A stretch of DNA of 64,000 nt from Maratus speciosus. Lineage: Eukaryota; Arthropoda; Arachnida; Araneae; Salticidae. The notes under the pieces are model-generated. The model saw nothing but the letters and a program-made list of their open reading frames with translations. It searched no databases and was not told where the DNA came from. Of this stretch, positions 11,194 through 22,959 are shown piece after piece; positions within the stretch are counted from its first letter, which is position 1, and each line of letters opens with the position of its first letter. The stretch lies in the NCBI GenBank assembly GCA_963932465.1, contig OZ010787.1, forward strand, positions 30,880,087 through 30,944,086, in the 5' to 3' direction. The translations under genes and the position numbers were made by a program.

Positions 11194-11645
11194 ACGGGTG
11201 TCCCAAAAATGACTGATGGATTTTAAAATTCAATAACGTGGAAACGGTGACAGATATTAAAAAAATTCTTGCAGGAGTGTTATGTAAGATGTCAAGAGTT
11301 TTTATGCTGCGATTCTCAGTTTCAGTTGCAAATAGCTTCGACACATGGCGCTGCAAGCAATAACCGCTATCCAGGCTCGATATTTAAACCTCTCTCTTCT
11401 TCCATGCGAAAAAATGAGATTAAAATGTATTGAATGGATCCTGAAGTACCAAAAATCGGGTCTGGATTGAGTACCTATTGCTCTTATCGCCAACTATTGT
11501 TTGAAATTCGAACTAAAATCAAGGATCACAGTATAAAAAACTGTTGAAATTATGCATAACCCTCCTGCAAGAATATTTTTTATATCTGTCACCGTTTGCA
11601 AGTTATTGAATTTTAAAATCCTACAGTCATTTTTGTGACACCCGG
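11194..11645. mobile_element. Non-autonomous Tc1/mariner element
   Basis: The ends are acgggtgtcccaaaaatgac and, reversed, ccgggtgtcacaaaaatgac, flanked by TA (11192-11193, 11646-11647). Inverted repeats of about 95 bp reach ttcttgcaggag. The 452-bp element has no usable coding frame, so it is probably an internal-deletion derivative. Confidence 0.85.
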
Positions 11646-12379
11646 TATATATATTGCATAAAAACGTACTATATTTACTAGGGATGCATTGCCATTAGAG
11701 AGGTTGATTTTGTATTAAAATAGGGGAAGATATGGCATGATTTTCGTATGACACTGATAAATAATAAAGCCAGGGATGAGATTTCCGACTTTTCGCATAC
11801 CAGTATAATCTTAGAGGAAATGTTGTTCTGTTAAATCTGAAATATGTTCCGATTAACCCGTTAGTAGTCGCGCGTTGGTCTTTTCCCCGCCCCAAATTCG
11901 TTATCTTCCTGTAACTCATTTCCCGTTAAAGTTACGATAGCGAAATTCCGCGTAGCTGACCTTGAGTGTTCACACTCTTGTGTAGTAAAATTGCAAGTCA
12001 TTCCTGCTATTTCTTAGCATTTTATCGCATTCTTAAGTTTCAATCGGTCTAAATGACCGCGTTGCGACCACTTGCGTTAGTTGAATTTTTCCCCCTCGAG
12101 TTCATCCTTTCCCATTTCCGGGAAATCTGTGGGGGAAAGTTTCTTCGAAGTACGGACTCGCTGCCTGTTGTTATTTCGTCTTTCTTTCTTTTACCCGTTC
12201 ATAGAGTACTTTTTTTACTTTTAGAATATGACTTAAAATTTTTTATTATATTAGTTGTGAAGTCAGTTTGCACAAAAAACTGATGGATGGCCACTTACAT
12301 TATTTTTTTCATTGTCAAATATTGCACGAATAAATTCTCAAATTGATAATCGTTTAAATATGGAAAAAAAGGGAAATTC

Positions 12380-12460
12380 ATCATCATTATTTGAAAGAAC
12401 TTGCTTTCCATTTATTACCGGAACATATAAATGAAAGAAAACAGACAATACCACTGCCAA
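12380..12460 (+). pseudogene. Possible piggyBac transposase C-terminal remnant
   Basis: One frame reads HHYLKELAFHLLPEHINERK then QTIPLPNH and a stop. This resembles the segment after the catalytic core of piggyBac transposases, where a helix of the type LxxLAxxLxxPHIxxR precedes the cysteine-rich domain. It lies inside a TTAA element, which fits. The match is short, and no cysteine motif can be read downstream. Confidence 0.3.
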
Positions 12461-13512
12461 ACCATTAAAAAAGAGAGAAGAGTATTTTGTGGGAATCAGT
12501 AAAATACTTGCCATATCTCCAAAATCTGAAAAGTATCGTTTTTGTACAATAAAACAAATTCGAAAGATAAAACAATTTTCTCAGAAATGTCGTATGTATA
12601 TCTGCGAAGAACATACATATAATTTATTTGTACAATAAGAAAAATAATGAGAATTTTATAATGTAGGTTAGAAATTACGCAAATAAAAATCTCTTTTGGA
12701 TAATTCAGAGAATGTTTATACTATGATTTTAAAAAATACTTTAAGTATTTTTCTAAAATTTATCTATTGTTAAATTTTCATACTGTAAGTAAAAACACGT
12801 TTTTTTTTTAACAATGCCGCAGAATTTATTATTATTATTATTATTATTATTGAAATCCAATAGAGGCTTGGGGACGGTATCTGACAAATTTAAATTTGTT
12901 GTCCTTCATCAATTGTTCAAACTATTTTTCAGAATAATGTTTTCCAGAATATGAGAGAAAATTCATTTAAATTAAATTATTGCTGCATATTTATAATTTC
13001 GGAGAAAATTTTCTTATTCTTTTTATTATTGTAATGAATGTTATCATAAAACAATAAATTATAACATCAATACCTTATTATGAAATGTACAATTGAATAT
13101 TTATTTTAATTAAATAGTTGCTGTAAAATACATCCCTATTAAGATGAAACTTTCAGTGATTCTATTAATTAAAATAGTTTATCTATCTTAGGATTTAAAT
13201 CTACAATTGCAAATGCATTTAAATTAAATATATAATTTCGATACTTATTTATTATTTGCTTTATATAAGCGAAGTTCGTATCCAGAGTTTGTATTCAAGG
13301 GCGCTGCTCCCACCCTGAAATACGTAGCAAAACTACAAATCGTGCATTTTCATTAGTAAAATGCATTTAATCACAAAATCTTGCGAGCCCCCCTCCTCTC
13401 CCCCCTCATACACACACAGACACCCCACAAAATAAATAAATAAATAAAACTTAGTTACACCATTTACATTTATAATTTCGCAGTTAAGTATTTTTTACCT
13501 TTTTCTTTATTA

Positions 13513-13515
13513 TAT

Positions 13516-13583
<68 letters not shown>
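13513..13583. repeat. (TA)n microsatellite
   Basis: An almost pure run of TA with single interruptions. A second short run lies at 13685-13706. Confidence 0.9.
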
Positions 13584-13588
<5 letters not shown>

Positions 13589-13968
13589 TACATTTTTAAT
13601 AATATTTGGTTTATGTGGTGTTTGTGATTTCATAATTATTGGTCATGTTCATTAATTTTAAATGGTATTATTGTACAGAAAATTTATATATATATATATA
13701 TATATTTTCTTTAATTGTTTATTGCATCAAATTTGATCGTTTTTCATATGTTTTAAATGAATTAATCGTCCGCAATATGCTGGTGAATTAGTGGTATTGC
13801 ACTTGATTTTCTTTTGCATGTCATAGGTTCCATTTTTACTTTCAGTTTAATTGTTCAATTTAATGTCAGTGTAATATATTGATGCTAAATTTATTAATTT
13901 TATTTTATTAAATGGATAGAGAGTGCCGGAGTATCATAAAAATCTACCTGACTCTGATTCTGTCCTTC

Positions 13969-14002
<34 letters not shown>

Positions 14003-15081
14003 ATCACGAATTTAGATTCATATTCGTAAATGTTTTCCTACTAATTATTGATTCATAGTAACATCAGAAATTAAATCAAATCATTTACTATTTACTTTTA
14101 AGTATTTATGCAAAACGAAGAAAGAGTTATAAAAACATTTATCTAGATGCCATCTGAATCTATACTTAAGCGAAATAAATAATTGCTGTAAAAAGTTGTA
14201 AAATGAATAATTGCTGCAATCTTTTAAAGTTCAGTCAATATTTTCCCCCTACGTTATCCGTTTTCGATCATCTGATAACACCGGCAAGTTTCCCCTTCGT
14301 TTTCGGCCTGCTGGTAACGGCGGCAAATGGACCGAACGCGACTACTAACGTTCTAAAAAATGTCGCGACTACTCTGGGGTTAAATGAAATAACATACTGG
14401 TATAATTATACTGGAATGCAAAAAGTCTGAAATCTCATCCCTGTAAAGCAACAAACACATCCTTTTTTCGTTGGAAAAAATATTGTCTATACTTAATATT
14501 ATTACGAATAATGTAGTGAAGTATGTTCGTTCGTTTGTCTATTTGTAGGAGGAAATCTCTGGAACTACCGAACAGAATTCAAAAGTAACAGTATCAGACG
14601 GATGGTTTTAGTCCCTGCTCCGATATAGGCTATATCTTATGTCGATGCCACTAAGCCAAATGCGGTGCAGAAGCAAAAAAACATCCTAAAAATGCGATTT
14701 TTGTGTTACTGAAAAGCCTAGAAATATTAAATTTGGCATGGTAGTTACTTATAATATACAAATGAACTACTATGAACATGAAATACTAAGAACATTTCTT
14801 AAAAAATTCGAAATTTAAAAGGTCTGAAAATGGGCGAAAAACTTTCTAAAACACATTCTAAATGTCGATTTCTACGCAGTCTCATGAAGTACCGAACCGA
14901 TTTAAAAAATAATTGTGTCAATATGACGATGACAGCCCTTGCTCCAACATAAGGTGTATTTTATGTCTGTGCCACTACCCAAAAAGGAGTGCACGAGCAA
15001 AAAACGTTCTAGAATTGCGATATTTGTGTTACTGAAGGGCTTACAAATATCAAATGGCATAGTAGTTATTTATTAGATATA

Positions 15082-15234
15082 AACAGAGCTGCCAAGCCTC
15101 CGGCTTTTTGGATACCAATATTTTAATACAGAAAACGTTCCTTTATTTAATTGGAACAATCGGTTGATTTAAAAAAACAACATTTTCTCTAAGATAATAG
15201 TGGTGTGCAAAAAGCCGGAGACTTGGCAACTCTG
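15082..15234. mobile_element. CAGAG-type hairpin MITE
   Basis: Ends cagagctgccaag and cttggcaactctg, with ctccggctttttg paired inside. Length 153 bp. Flanks tataaa/tagaaa are a 6-bp target duplication with one mismatch. The neighbouring array units show the uninterrupted target. Same family as 61909-62059. Confidence 0.85.
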
Positions 15235-15840
15235 TAGAAATAATCTCTAAGAACATTTCTTAGAAAATTTTAAATTTAACCCTTTATACTGAATTATAAA
15301 TTCATGAAAATTTTATCTTCTAAAGAATTTTCGTCGATTGTTTAAACTGCATTAGAGATTTACATAATCATTTAATAAATTTTAGAAGGATTGTAGGATT
15401 TGGAAGGATTAATTAAATTTGAATTTACAGATATTTTGTGCAATATTTATAACCCCACTCAAGTCTTTTAATTTAAATATTTTTCTTTGTATTTTGTAGA
15501 ATTAGGAAATGTATAAATATAATGTTCTTACAATAGAAATATAGAAATACTTCAGAATTGACCCCCCCCCCCCCTCAACGCCAAGAAAGCTGAAAGGATG
15601 CAAGGGAAAAGGAAATCATCCTTTTAAAAATATTTTTGTTTTCTGTAACCAATAATGCTTTTGGAACAATATAAAGAAATGTATCTACAATATTTATGCC
15701 GGTGTCACTACCCCCTGGGGGTTGCAGAAGCAAAAAATATTCCAAATTGCGATATTTCTGTTACTGAAGGGCCTACAATTATGAAATTTGGCATCGTAGT
15801 TACTTGTAAGATATAAAGGATCTCTAAGAATATTTCTTAA

Positions 15841-16040
15841 CCTTCCGTCTACCAGACGGGTCTATTGGACCCGACATGTACATTCAAAATATTTATTCAA
15901 ACCAGAAATTTCTTCAAAACAAACTAAATGTATAAATCAGACAATAATAAGTTAAATAAACAAATTAAATAGTTTTAAGTAAAAATTCTGGTGTAGAATG
16001 TTTTTATAAAACTTGAGTAAAATTTCCGGTAGTTCTAGGG
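15841..16040. mobile_element. TTAA MITE with GT-N7-AC palindrome
   Basis: A 200-bp element between TTAA at 15837-15840 and 16041-16044. Ends ccttccgtctaccag and ggtagttctaggg. The palindrome cgggt-ctattgg-acccg at 15857-15873 begins at base 17. The empty target in other array units reads cttaaaaaattcg. It is the same family as 63062-63261, in opposite orientation. Confidence 0.9.
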
Positions 16041-16815
16041 TTAAAAAAATCGAAATTTAAAAAGTGTGAAAATTCGCGAAAAGCGTTCAAAAAAAGTTCT
16101 AAATTGCGATTTCTACGCAATCTCAGGAAGTACTGAACCGATTTAAAAAATAATGGTGACAATCTTTGCTCCAAGATGGACTCTATTTTATGTCTGTGCC
16201 ACAAACCCAAAGAGGTTTCAGGAGCAAATAACGTTCTAAAAAGGCCGATTTTTGTGTTACCGAAGGATCTCGATACATGGAATTTGGCATGCTAGTTACT
16301 TATTAGATATAAATGATTTCTAAGAACATTTCTTTATAAATCGAAATTTAAAAAGTGTGAAAATGCGCGAAAAAGGCTCTGAAAAACCTTCTAAACGGCT
16401 ATTTCTACGCAATCTGAGGACGTATCAAACTGATTTCAACAGTAATGGTTGAAAACTGATGGTGATAGCCCTTGATCCTACAACATAGGCTGTATTTCAT
16501 GTCGGAACTACCACCTGGGGGTTGCAGGAGCGAAAAACGTTCTAAATTGTGATTTTTGTGATACTGCAGGAGCTATCATCTTGAAATTCAACATGGTAAT
16601 TATTTATAAAATATAAATGCCCTCTAAGAAAAGTTTCTAAAAAATTTGAGATTTAAAATGGGTGAAAATGCGCGAAGAGCGTTCTCAAAACTTTCTAAAT
16701 TGCGATTTCTGCGCAATCTCAGGAAATATCAGACCGATTTAAAAAGCAATGGTTGCAAATTAATGGTGACAGTTCCTGCTTCAACATAGGCTAGGTTTTA
16801 TGTCGTTGTCACTTG

Positions 16816-16966
16816 CATAGCTGCCAACATTTACGCATTTTTCCTACCACTATTTTTAATCAGAAAAATTTCCCTTATTCAATCCTGTGTTTTCGATGAT
16901 TATTAAAGATAGATTTCTCTATTAAATTATAGTGGTAAGAAAAAAGCGTAAAACTTGGCAGCTATG
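16816..16966. mobile_element. CATAG-type hairpin MITE
   Basis: Ends catagctgccaac and ttggcagctatg, length 151 bp, with a perfect 6-bp target duplication cacttg (16810-16815, 16967-16972). Inside, the arms contain the paired words gcgtaaaa, taccact and agtggta. Confidence 0.9.
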
Positions 16967-18365
16967 CACTTGCACCTGCGGTTTGGAGGATCAAAAAATG
17001 TTCTAAAATGCTTTTTTGTGATACTCATGTGTCTAACATTTTGAAAGTTTGCATTGTAATTACTTAAAAATGCAAATTCTTTCTAAGAACCGTCAAGAGA
17101 AAATTCGAAGTTTAGAAGGATGAAATGAGTGAAAAGCCTTCTATAAACGTTCTAAATTACGATTTTTATGCAATGTTATGAAATACCAAACTGGTTTTAA
17201 AAGTAATTGTCGCAAATTGGAGGTGATAGCACCTGCTCAAACATAAGCTATATTTTATGTCGTCGCCACTACCACCAGAGGTTTGCAGGAGCAAAAGCCG
17301 TTCTAAATTGCGATTTTTCTGATACTGAATAGGCTAGAATCTTTAAATATAGCATTGTAGTTACTTATACAATGCAAATGCCGTCTAATAACAGTCGAAA
17401 ATATATTCGAAATTTAAAATGGTTGAAGCGAAGGGAAGGAATGAAAAGCGTTCTAAAAAGTCCCAAGTTACGATTTCTATGCAATATCAGGAAGTTATAA
17501 ACCGACTACAAAAGTAATGGATGCGAATTAATCGTTACATTATCTGATCCTACACAAGCTATATTTTATGCCTGTTCCACTACCACCTGGGGTTGGCAGG
17601 AACAGCAAACGATCTAAAAAAATTAAAAACTTTCTAAATTATGTTTTCTTTGAAATATTAAGAAATATCAAAGCGATTTCAAAATTATTTTTTGCAAATT
17701 AATGATGATAGTCCCTGTTTCAACATAAGCATTTTATGTTGGTGCCACCACCAGAGAGGTGATAGAGCGTTTGACAAGAAGTTTGGAATTTGACGTAATG
17801 GTTAATTTTAAGATTTAAATGCATACTAAGAACATGCTTTAAGTTTCATGAACATGGTTTAAGTTTCAAATGAATACTGAAATGAGGATAGGAAATGGGC
17901 ATAAAAATTTCAAAATACTTTCTAAATTATCATTTATTTAGAATTAGTTTTAGCGTCATTTCTGCTTAATTTAGTGTAATAATAAAATTTAGTCAAGCTG
18001 TGACTTAATTAGTAATTTTGAATTATTCCGAAAAGTATAAATTATTCTGATAAAAATTAGACATACAAATATCACTTGGCATAATTCAACTATTACGCAA
18101 GAAATAGTTGGATTTGCTAGTATTTTTATGAAACGAAATTTAAAAATTTAACAGAATAGAAAAAAAAAAGTCTAAAAATATATTTCAGCCTTTTTATGAA
18201 GCATTTTGATTTTTCACCGACTACAAGTTTGGAAATTTCTCTCAGGTATGGTTTCCATCTGACGATAGTGATACAACTATAGAATATTCTTCTGATGGCA
18301 AAATTCTCACTGATGATCAACCAACATCATATACACATCATAATCATATTTCCATATAGATATAT

Positions 18366-18533
18366 CAGGGCTCGCAGCGTTCCTAAAATTTTCGCACTTT
18401 GCTACCACTAAATTAAAACTGTAATCTTTGTTTTATAATTCTATTATAGATATTAAAGTAATCTACCACGAAGAATTCTTATTTAAAATACTGGGAGAAA
18501 AGTGCGAAAATTTTAGGAACGGTGCGAGCCCTG
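18366..18533. mobile_element. CAGGG hairpin MITE
   Basis: Ends cagggctcgcagcgttccta and taggaacggtgcgagccctg, with the pairing running on through aaattttcgcact. Length 168 bp. Flanks atatat on both sides fit a 6-bp duplication but are low in information. Confidence 0.85.
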
Positions 18534-18570
18534 ATATATACATAATGATAAGTACAGAACTTGTGTGAAA

Positions 18571-18811
18571 ATATAAATTATTTGAAAACAACGTTTAAAC
18601 ACACAATAAAACAGGCAGATTTGACCATACGTATACGTTTCGTGAGTACTAGGACTCACATCCTCAGTGTAAAAACTTTAAAAGTTTTTACACTGAGTTT
18701 TTAAAGTTTTTACACTGAGGATGTGAGTCCTAGTACTCACGAAACGTATACGTATGGTCAAATCTGCCTGTTTTATTGTGTGTTTAAACGTTGTTTTCAA
18801 ATAATTTATAT
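18571..18811. repeat. Perfect 113-bp inverted repeat, 15-bp spacer
   Basis: Arm 18571-18683 is the exact reverse complement of 18699-18811 with no mismatch. The 15-bp spacer 18684-18698 holds a further copy of gtttttacactgag. A 14-bp direct repeat tatatacataatga occurs at 18535-18548 and 18807-18820, bracketing the structure like a target duplication. The arms contain ctgaggatgtgagt and actcacgaaacg, which fold into a hairpin. It may be an inverted Penelope-like terminal fragment, a fold-back duplication or an assembly artefact. Confidence 0.9.
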
Positions 18812-18820
18812 ACATAATGA

Positions 18821-20087
18821 GTTTCATTAAAATAATAAAAAACAATTGGATATAGTTTTTTTTCTAGTCTCCATTTTTTAAAAGTGTTATGATCCAACGG
18901 TATTTAGAAGTACCATTTTAAGTAATTAGACGTAATTAACAAAAAATAAATAAATAATTTATTTTTAGCGCATATATCTTTTGATGTATCTTAGTTAGGA
19001 AGGAGAAAAAGTTTCAAGGAGGTAGTTTTTTAATTTCATAATTTGGGATATAAGGGGTTAAATGTAACCGAACATACAAATTTTTAGCGAACTTTAGACT
19101 CATTTTCCGTTTAGTAAAGTCATTCACAATTTATAGAAACTCAAGGAGGCCATTCACGAAACTAAATTGAACACAACACAAAAAGGCAGGACGGGTTTTT
19201 CTTTTCAACTTTTTTAATTTATTTATAATTTAGTTACTTAACTATTCAATATACTTAATTATATTTGTAATACAGGAATCATTATTAAGTAATTTATGTG
19301 ATAGGGCTTTTCTTCGTTATAAAACTAATGACTCCACGAATATTGAACACTTTCGTTTTTTCTGAAAAACTTTTACATGAAACACTTTTACAGCTTTATA
19401 AATTCTTTTAATTAAAATTTCCTTTCAAAAACACCTCATTCCTCTTAAGCTTAAATGGAAAGCGGTTTATTTTAGTTTTGCATTTCGTTAAATCTTTAAA
19501 TAAACTGTTCCTAAAAAAGAACTTTATTCCTGAAGCTGTAGAAGCCAATTCATCAATAGATACGACATGAAAGGGCAAAGAAACAGATAATTGTTTGTTA
19601 AGTAATGCTTAAATCAGTTTTACTCACTTTTTTTTAATACTTTCAAACAGATAATCGCGTAAAGTGATATTCTCATTAGTTAATGACAGAATTTTAGCGA
19701 TAAATTAATGTGAAGATTTCTATTATAAAAGAAAGTTTTATGAGGAGATTTTATCTTTTCAACAATTTTGTGTATTTCTAAAAGTATGGATCAAATAGCT
19801 CACTGCATTACAATGTTCAACTAAAATTACATTTCGAAAAAAATGTAACTGCATATTTAATTAAAATTTAGAAAAAGTTAAAAAAAAGTTTGAAATTTTT
19901 TAAATCCTTATTACTTTTTTAAATATTGATATTTTTGGGATTTTCAAATTTGTATTACACAAGACTGCGAATGGGTTTTTAGACATATCTAATGTTACAA
20001 TTAATAGTAGACATTTTTTTTACACATATATCTAGTGTATAACGATGAAATCTACACATACAACAACACATCTTCATATACTTTTAT
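18821..20087. other. AT-rich spacer, nothing recognised
   Basis: No coding frame, RNA gene or repeat family could be supported. An aaggggttaa near 19050 could be the right end of a TTAA MITE whose left end I cannot find. Confidence 0.5.
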
Positions 20088-20091
20088 TTAA

Positions 20092-20987
20092 CCCATTTAT
20101 TCCTAGCGTCCCGTTTTTGGGACGCTTCGAATTTTAATAAGACAGTATAATTTTCATCTTCTTTAAAACACGAAAACTGTACGAAATGATTATCTATAAA
20201 TGTCTTTTTTTGTTACCGAAAGATGGTATCATAAGATGGATATCTATTTGCTTACAATGAAGACTTTTTTCGGAGTTTATAGATTTTTCATTTTCAAGAT
20301 GGGGAAATGTAAAAAGTCATTTTTTTTTTTTTTGTTTTCCTACCAATTATCTAAATAAATATGTCATAATCGTAGCTAGTAGACTTCTTTGAAATACGCA
20401 TTTTTTAAATTGTCAAATTACGTGTTTAAGCAATTTTTTTTTTTTTTTTTGCATTTTTGTAACGTACAAAGTATAGAGCGTAATATATTAAGAGCGTTAA
20501 ATATTTACACGAATGGGTAAATATTTTTATTAGCCATTTAGGGGACTGTTATTTATATAAAGTCATTTTCAAGATGATTATAAAACAATTTTTTTATGTC
20601 TCAAATACAATTATTCTTAATTTATTATTACTAATACTTATAATGTTATTAGCCTCTGTAAAGACATATCTATATTTTTTTAGCAATTCATAAAAATACA
20701 AATATACAATATATATAATATAATTAGTATATAGTAGTATATATATAGTATATAATATACAATTTAAAAGTTTATTTTATATAAATATTGACAAAACATA
20801 TATTTATGCATATTATATTTTTACAAATATTATGCATATTCTCATATTTAGTACGTTTACATTTTATCAAATAAATACAAGAAAATTTTAGCGTAATTTT
20901 TTTTCGTATTTTTTCAGTTCATTTTGCAACATTTTAAAGTTGTTTTACCAACAAATTTCAGAAAATAAAAATTAAGGCACAAATGCG
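20092..20987. mobile_element. 896-bp TTAA element with subterminal hairpin
   Basis: TTAA at 20088-20091 and 20988-20991. Ends cccatttattcctagcgtcc and, reversed, cgcatttgtgccttaattt. A hairpin agcgtccc-gtttttg-like loop-gggacgct lies at 20105-20126. The right half reappears in reverse at 45010-45500. The body is AT-rich with T runs and (ata)n near 20705-20760, and has no ORF. Confidence 0.75.
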
Positions 20988-21239
20988 TTAAAAAATATAA
21001 CAAAAATCCGGAAGGTTAATTCCCTGCGCAGATTTATCACATATATAATAAAGAACATGTACAAAAAGTTTAAATTTCCATCTCAAGTACAAAAAAAGGC
21101 CTTATAATTTTTAAGTCATGAAAGTAAAGAAAATACGAACAGGGACAAAAAGCCATGAAAAGTTTCAATTTGTGTGGGTAATTGCGCTTGGTGTATTAAC
21201 CCTTAAATGAGCGATTTTTTTATTTTGTTTAAAAAAAAT

Positions 21240-21510
21240 ATATATATGAATCTCTGAAAGGTTTATTACACAGTAAAATGTGGTGCTTCATGTGGAAGCT
21301 TCCACCAGTAAATTTATATAGGAATTATCTCGCTATTTAAAGACAAAAAAAATAATAAGAAGAAATAATAATTTAATAATAATTTAATAGTAATTTAATT
21401 TAATAATAAATTATAATTTTCTTACGAATGCAACATTTCAGTCATAATTAATAGCAGAAACAGATTTTCATTTTTAGTGGTGAAAGATTACTTTTGCTGT
21501 GCCTTACTTT
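21240..21510 (+). repeat. Dispersed repeat fragment (family of 53750 and 29885)
   Basis: It shares ttccaccagtaaatttata, aaacagattttcattttta and ttacttttgctgt in the same order with 53800-53935 and, reversed, 30195-30335. It is partial, non-coding and of unknown class. Confidence 0.65.
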
Positions 21511-22146
21511 TGCTGTGCCGCTACTGCCTAAATTTTTACACCTCTGACTTAATCCCAAGAACTTAGTTGGAACATAGTCCAGTTACTTGGTAGAAAATAG
21601 GGGAAAGTTTTGGTGTAGTTTTTATATTTGGTGCCTTTATGTTTTTTGAGTCTTTGAACACAAATCTGAAGTTTGCCAACAAAATTTATCCCGGAAAACA
21701 CGTTTTTTGGCAAAAAACGGGAAAAAAACGGGATTTTTTCTGTTTTTTCAAAATAACTTCAAAATTATGCATTTTACGCAAAAGTCCTCAATGCATAAAT
21801 TAAAGAAAATAAAATTTCCTACATTTTACGTATTAAAAGTTTTTTTCTCTGATCAATGGTTTAGCCGTGACAACGCCGCAAAAATGGGTGTGAAAATAAC
21901 AAAGTTCTGAAAAAACGTGAGTGCACGGTGAGTGATTTACCGATTCTAGCTGGCCAAATTTATTTTTGGCGTCAATATAGTCGCATCGCCATGAAATTGA
22001 AAAATGTTATTGATATTCACTGTTGAATGTTAGGTACTGTAAAATGTTGCGTGTAGCAGTCATAATTTCGTTATAGGGACATTCAAAAGTATTTCATTAT
22101 ATTACGCCGCGCCGTATGGGTAAAAATCGTTTATGGTGGTTTTTAG

Positions 22147-22945
22147 GGGCTATGCAAATATAACGTTATCATTTTAGGGGGGGAGGGGGGTCTGGCACAT
22201 GATATTGTAAGATATCGTTAGGGGGAGGGGGGATATGACTTTTGATATCGATATCTTTTTTTATCCAAACAGGATCTTCTCTTTATTTGTAACTTGGTCT
22301 TTACATCAAAAGAGTGTGTTACCTTTATTTAGTCTGTTATCTATTTTAATGAAAATACAAAGTTATTATTAAAATCATTAAATGATTATAAAATTATTTA
22401 AATAGAAAGTAGAGAATACCCCAACGTTTGGTATTCCTATTCTTCCGTCATCCGTGTATGCATATATAATCCGCTGTTCGACAAATCATGTGCGAAGTAT
22501 GTTTGAAATGATACTTGTGTTTACTAATCAATAAAAGAGAAAGAATGTTGTCCACCTGTTTTTTTTTATAAGAATTTCTGTCTGCTGCGGCCAGTGCAAG
22601 CAGACATTATTACTGCTGAATGCATTATGTAACAAAAAGGTGTTACTAAAAACTTTTAACCAGCAACTATTTCTTTTAAGTGTTATTTGATTTAATGTTA
22701 ATTGTTTCATATATAAAGCCATATTTTATTGACTTCTCTTCATTTGAATCAATAAAGTATGCGAAAAATAAATGTAACCATATTTGTATACCACTCCAAA
22801 CGAAAGAAAAAAAATTAGACATTGATAACGATATCATTATGGGGGGGGGGGGGCGAGGAATGATAACGTATGATATCGCAAGGGAGGGGGAGGGGGTCCA
22901 AAATTACCAAAATCTCGATAACGTTATATATGTACAGCCCCTTAA
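22147..22945. mobile_element. Nested inverted-repeat element with G-runs
   Basis: The left end aggggctatgcaaatataac at 22147 pairs with the right end near 22945 (ataacgttat...acagcccctt). G-rich blocks lie near each end, ggggggaggggggtc at about 22180 and ggggggggggggcgagg at about 22842, both on the plus strand. Between them are atatcg/gatatc-rich words. No ORF. Confidence 0.55.
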
Positions 22946-22959
22946 TAATGCTTCATAAT

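Larger units (their letters stand above)
11857..14379. mobile_element. 2.5-kb piggyBac-like TTAA element, no intact ORF
   Basis: The element is flanked by TTAA (11853-11856, 14380-14383). The ends are cccgttagtagtcgcgcg and, reversed, ccccagagtagtcgcgac. A second inverted copy of the end motif (cgcgactactaacg) lies at 14338-14351. The inside is very AT-rich, with (att)n near 12823-12850, (ta)n at 13513-13583 and 13685-13706, and A29 near 13971. Only a doubtful transposase remnant is visible, so it is non-autonomous or strongly decayed. Confidence 0.85.
11771..14443. mobile_element. CAGGG hairpin MITE split by a TTAA element
   Basis: The left half (11771-11856, cagggatgagatttccg) and right half (14384-14443, ctgaaatctcatccctg) are inverted repeats of each other and match the intact 149-bp MITE at 54958-55106. 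Flanks carry taaagc on both sides (11765-11770, 14444-14449). Without the 2.5-kb insertion the MITE would be 146 bp. Confidence 0.85.
14520..17960. repeat. Tandem array, unit near 300 bp
   Basis: The phrases gaccgatttaaaa, ggctatattttatgtc, cactaccacctgggggttgc and aaaacgttctaaattgcg recur in fixed order. Anchor positions 16127, 16420, 16725, 17178 and 17490 give spacings of about 293-312 bp once a MITE is subtracted. About nine diverged units are present, and the last is shortened. Short palindromic content is low and there is no coding frame. Three different MITEs interrupt it, at 15082, 15841 and 16816. Confidence 0.85.

Noticed and set aside
14520..17960. CRISPR array
   Set aside because: The repeated units are about 300 bp, diverged and without short direct repeats plus unique spacers; the DNA is eukaryotic in character.
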